Source of the DNA: Anaerolineales bacterium
Lineage (GTDB): Bacteria; Chloroflexota; Anaerolineae; Anaerolineales; UBA11858
DNA: 7,240 nucleotides
Direction of reading: 5' to 3'
Assembly: GCA_015485245.1 (NCBI GenBank)
Contig: WFTY01000166.1
Coordinates: 1 to 7,240 of the forward strand
Under the pieces are notes generated by a model. It was not told where the DNA came from. It did no database searches and saw nothing but the letters and a program-made list of their open reading frames with translations. Every line of letters starts with the position of its first letter. The stretch's first letter is position 1. Below are positions 5,140 to 7,240 of this stretch, piece by piece. The position numbers and the translations under genes were made by a program.

Positions 5140-5979
5140 ATGCAAAACGAAAACGAAATGGAACCGATCATCCCCCAAGAGGAAGTGATTGAAGAAGCGC
5201 TCGAAGATACAGCAAGGGAGAAAAAATCGGCCGCGGTGACGATCGTCATTCAATCATGGGCGACGCCGATTGCGGCGATCCTCATGCTGGTGGCGGGGTT
5301 CTTCGCCGGTTTTTACAGCCGACCTCTGCTGAACGGCGGGACGACGCCAGAACAGGCTGGCAGCGCAACTGCCGGCGAGGTCGCCGTCCTCCCCTCGCCC
5401 ACAGCAGACCCGGATCGCGCCGCACAACAGCAAGCACTGATGGAGGCTGTCACCAGCGTGACGCGCCACTTCCGCGGCAGCCCCGACGCGCCGGTCACGA
5501 TCATCGAATTCAGCGATTTCCAGTGACCGTTCTGCGGGCGTTTTGCCGCTGGCGCGGGGCGTCAGATCAAAGAAAAATACATTGACAAGGGGCTGGTACG
5601 ATTTGGTTACATCCACTTCGCTTTCCTCGGCCCGGAATCGCAGTGGGCCGGTGAAGCCAGCGAGTGCGCGGCCGAACAGGATGCTTTCTGGCAGTACCAC
5701 GATTACCTCTTCGAGCAACAGAACGGCGAGAATCGCGGCGCGTTCAACAAAGAGAACCTGAAGCTCTTTGCTGAAGAACTCGGTCTGGACACCACGGCGT
5801 TCAACGAATGTCTCGATTCCGGACGATACGCTGGTGTCGTGCAGGAGGAAACCAACGGCGCCCGTCAGCTTGGCGTCCAGTCCACTCCGACGTTCGTCAT
5901 CAACGGGCAGGCCGTCGTCGGCGCACAGCCCTTCGAGGTCTTTGAGCAGGTGATTGAGGCATTGCTGGCCGGGCAATAG
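5140..5979 (+). CDS. Membrane-anchored DsbA-like thiol oxidoreductase, candidate selenoprotein (UGA at active-site Cys, UPFC)
   Basis: Read with UGA (5524-5526) as selenocysteine, this is a 279-residue protein ending at TAG (5977-5979). Residues 1-30 are an acidic cytoplasmic tail ending in Lys-Lys, about 38-60 form one membrane helix, and about 65-95 are a Pro/Ala/Thr-rich linker. From about 105 comes a DsbA/BdbD (Thioredoxin_4) domain outside the membrane. The active site reads FSDFQ-U129-P-F-C132-GRF where relatives have CPFC. The cis-proline motif is STPTF (Pro250), and Cys176 and Cys224 match cysteines often seen in this group. The frame is identical before and after the UGA, so no frameshift is involved. 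After it no in-frame ATG, GTG or TTG occurs until 5839, which excludes a restarted catalytic domain. A SECIS-like hairpin follows the UGA. Alternatives are a TGC/TGT-to-TGA nonsense mutation or a base-call error. Domain identity is very secure; selenocysteine is likely but unproven. Confidence 0.8.
5549..5565 (+). promoter_or_regulatory. Candidate bacterial SECIS hairpin
   Basis: CUGGCGC (5549-5555) pairs over 7 bp, with one G-U, with GCGUCAG (5559-5565) around a GGG loop. The stem begins 22 nt after the UGA and the loop lies about 30 nt after it. Known bacterial SECIS elements lie in the coding region just 3' of the UGA and have a small apical loop with a G among its first bases. A second hairpin, GCGG-G-C / GCCGC with a GUUUU loop (5534-5549), abuts it and is a rival candidate. 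The sequence is GC-rich, so chance hairpins are possible. Confidence 0.5.
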
Positions 5980-6013
5980 ACAGCAACATCCATTCTACTC
6001 TTGATTGACATGC

Positions 6014-6051
6014 ACAACGGTCGCTGCTTCAGCGGCCGTTGTCTTTTTTTT
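6014..6051 (+). terminator. Rho-independent terminator of the DsbA-like gene
   Basis: ACAACGGTCGCT (6014-6025) and AGCGGCCGTTGT (6031-6042) form a 12-bp stem with one T-G wobble and a GCTTC loop. C and eight T residues (6044-6051) follow. It lies 35 nt after the TAG stop. The T-tract runs into the stop codon of the converging MFS gene. In the opposite direction the hairpin lacks a following T-run, so it works mainly on the plus strand. Confidence 0.9.
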
Positions 6052-7240
6052 ACGCCTCATCCCCCTGGTATCGTGGCAACATCGGCCAGCGACGGGCGAT
6101 CCAGCCCACGGCGAGGATGCAGCCCACCCCGCCGCTGATCACCGCCAGCGGCGCGCCGAGAAACTGCGCAACCAGCCCTGCTTCCAACTCCCCCAACTGC
6201 GGTCCTCCCATGAAGAAAATCTGGTTGATGCTGGTCATACGACCGCGAATGTAATCGGGCGTTTGCAACTGGCGGATGGTGTTGCGGATAATCATGCTGA
6301 CGGTATCCGAGGCGCCCATCAAGGCCAGCGCCAGAAAGCTGAGGGCGTAATTACGCGAGAGACCGAAGAGCAGCGTCCAAACGCCATAGGAGACCACCGC
6401 TCCCAGCAGCACCACCCCCTGGCGACGAATAGTACGCACCTGCGAAATCGCCAGCGAAGTGATCGCCGCGCCCGCCGATTGCGCTGCCGAGAGCCAGCCA
6501 TAACCAATCTCGCCCACTCCCAGGATGTCACGGGCGAATATCGGCAGCAACGCGTTGGCGGAGGAGAAAAAAGTGGCGAAGAAATCCAGGATCATGCTGG
6601 ACAGGATGATGGGATGATGCCGGATGAACTCAATGCCCTCGCGGATGGCCTGACGATTGATCGCTCGCCCGCGCCGCGGCAGGCGGATTTGCTGCTCCAC
6701 CGGCCCCATCAACACCAGGGCGAGGAACAACGCCAGGTACGAAACCGCGTTGAGGATGTACACCCACGACTGCCCCAGATAACCGATCACCAAGCCACTC
6801 ACCGCCGGGCCGACGATTGAGCCAGTCGTAAAAGCCATCGACTGCAAGCTGAAAGCGTTGGGCAGATCCCGCGCCGGCACCAGGTTAGGGGTCAATGACT
6901 GACGAGCGGGCAGGCCAAAGGCGGTCGCCGTGGCGTCTATCACCGTCAACGCGTAGATGTGCCCCAGAGTGATCGCGCCGCTATAGGTCAGCCAGGCCAG
7001 GGCAAGCGCCACCGCCATGCGCACCCCCTGGGTGACATAGAGAATGCGCCGCCGGTCCACCGCGTCGGCGACGGCACCACCCACCAGCGAAAAGATGATG
7101 ATGGGGATGATGCGCGCAGCGCCAATGGCGCCCAGGGCTATCGGCTGATCGCTCAGGGCGCGAATATGCCACAACAAGGCCCAGAACTGCATCTGCGAAC
7201 CGGCCACCGAGACGATTAAGCCGCCCCACAACAAGCGGAA
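6050..7240 (-). CDS. MFS transporter (MFS_3 / EntS-like exporter group), 5' end cut by the window edge
   Basis: The gene reads right to left and is open to the right edge: codons for FRLLWGGLIVSVAGSQMQFWAL continue upstream of any visible start. Nearly 400 residues are present, so perhaps 10-20 N-terminal residues are missing. About a dozen hydrophobic helices are visible, with a MFS motif A loop GGAVADAVDRRRIL between helices 2 and 3 and a long basic central loop (RLPRRGRAINRQ) between the two six-helix halves. The conserved TPNLVPARDLPNAFSLQSMAF stretch and the later RGRMTSINQIFF segment are typical of the MFS_3 drug/siderophore exporter group. The substrate cannot be told from sequence. 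Export of a siderophore is tempting beside an iron operon, but no siderophore gene is present and the operons are separate. The stop TAA overlaps the T-tract of the opposing terminator. Confidence 0.85.
   Translation of the reverse strand, partial: FRLLWGGLIVSVAGSQMQFWALLWHIRALSDQPIALGAIGAARIIPIIIFSLVGGAVADAVDRRRILYVTQGVRMAVALALAWLTYSGAITLGHIYALTVIDATATAFGLPARQSLTPNLVPARDLPNAFSLQSMAFTTGSIVGPAVSGLVIGYLGQSWVYILNAVSYLALFLALVLMGPVEQQIRLPRRGRAINRQAIREGIEFIRHHPIILSSMILDFFATFFSSANALLPIFARDILGVGEIGYGWLSAAQSAGAAITSLAISQVRTIRRQGVVLLGAVVSYGVWTLLFGLSRNYALSFLALALMGASDTVSMIIRNTIRQLQTPDYIRGRMTSINQIFFMGGPQLGELEAGLVAQFLGAPLAVISGGVGCILAVGWIARRWPMLPRYQGDEA

Noticed and set aside
4905..5249. A minus-strand open frame across the divergent promoter region
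   Set aside because: It covers the feo promoter and operator and the start of the DsbA-like gene, and its Ser/Cys-rich product looks like a shadow translation.
5140..5526. Treating the DsbA-like gene as a 128-residue truncated protein that ends at the UGA
   Set aside because: This would remove the whole catalytic fold just before its second active-site cysteine, although the downstream frame is intact and well conserved. A pseudogene by point mutation remains possible and is stated as the alternative.
5527..5979. A separate downstream gene or a frameshift explaining the second half of the DsbA-like protein
   Set aside because: Both halves are in the same frame, so there is no frameshift, and there is no in-frame ATG, GTG or TTG between the UGA and 5839 to start a second protein.
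6005..6820. A plus-strand open frame opposite the MFS gene
   Set aside because: It begins at the terminator hairpin, and its Arg/His/Gln-rich product shows no domain. The minus strand encodes a clear MFS transporter.
1..7240. Insertion sequence, CRISPR array or prophage origin for the window
   Set aside because: No transposase, integrase, repeat-spacer array, terminal inverted repeats or phage genes are visible; the only clear repeats are the lysK palindrome and the regulatory palindromes.

Overview
The window looks like part of a moderately GC-rich bacterial chromosome, most plausibly from Chloroflexota (Anaerolineae-like). I infer this from a LysW-type lysine hydrolase (LysK), the style of the membrane-anchored DsbA-like protein and a palindromic KTSEV-encoding repeat inside a gene; none of these proves the taxon. 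Six of the seven complete genes end in TGA, so UGA is an ordinary stop codon in this genome. The exception is the seventh, dsbA-like gene, which ends in TAG and carries an internal UGA.

Layout, left to right. (1) Positions 1-532, minus strand: a type II toxin-antitoxin pair, an AbrB/MazE-type antitoxin followed by a PIN-domain (VapC-like) toxin that runs off the left edge. Its promoter and a perfect 9-bp inverted repeat lie in the 66-bp gap to lysK, and the -35 box touches the lysK start codon. (2) 599-1666, plus strand: lysK, with an in-frame 33-bp palindromic repeat. (3) 1673-4873, minus strand: a compact iron-uptake operon transcribed DtxR-type regulator -> feoB -> small cysteine-rich protein -> feoA. 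Every junction overlaps by one or four bases. A DtxR-like operator sits on the -10 region of a good sigma-70-type promoter, so the regulator probably represses the whole operon, itself included, when iron is sufficient. (4) 5140-5979, plus strand, divergent from the iron operon: a membrane-anchored DsbA/thioredoxin-fold oxidoreductase. (5) A strong intrinsic terminator, then at 6050-7240 on the minus strand an MFS exporter that runs off the right edge.

The most interesting feature is the DsbA-like gene. Its usual CPFC active site reads UGA-Pro-Phe-Cys: the in-frame UGA falls exactly on the nucleophilic first cysteine. The same frame then continues for 150 well-conserved residues to a TAG stop. 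A 7-bp stem with a GGG loop lies 22 nt after the UGA, as expected of a bacterial SECIS element. I read this as a selenocysteine-containing DsbA (UxxC). A point-mutated pseudogene or a base-call error is the main alternative, because no selenocysteine machinery gene is visible in this window.

The iron operon and the selenoprotein candidate share a 266-bp divergent region. There is no gene-free stretch over 300 bases, and I saw no tRNA, rRNA, CRISPR array, insertion sequence or replication origin.
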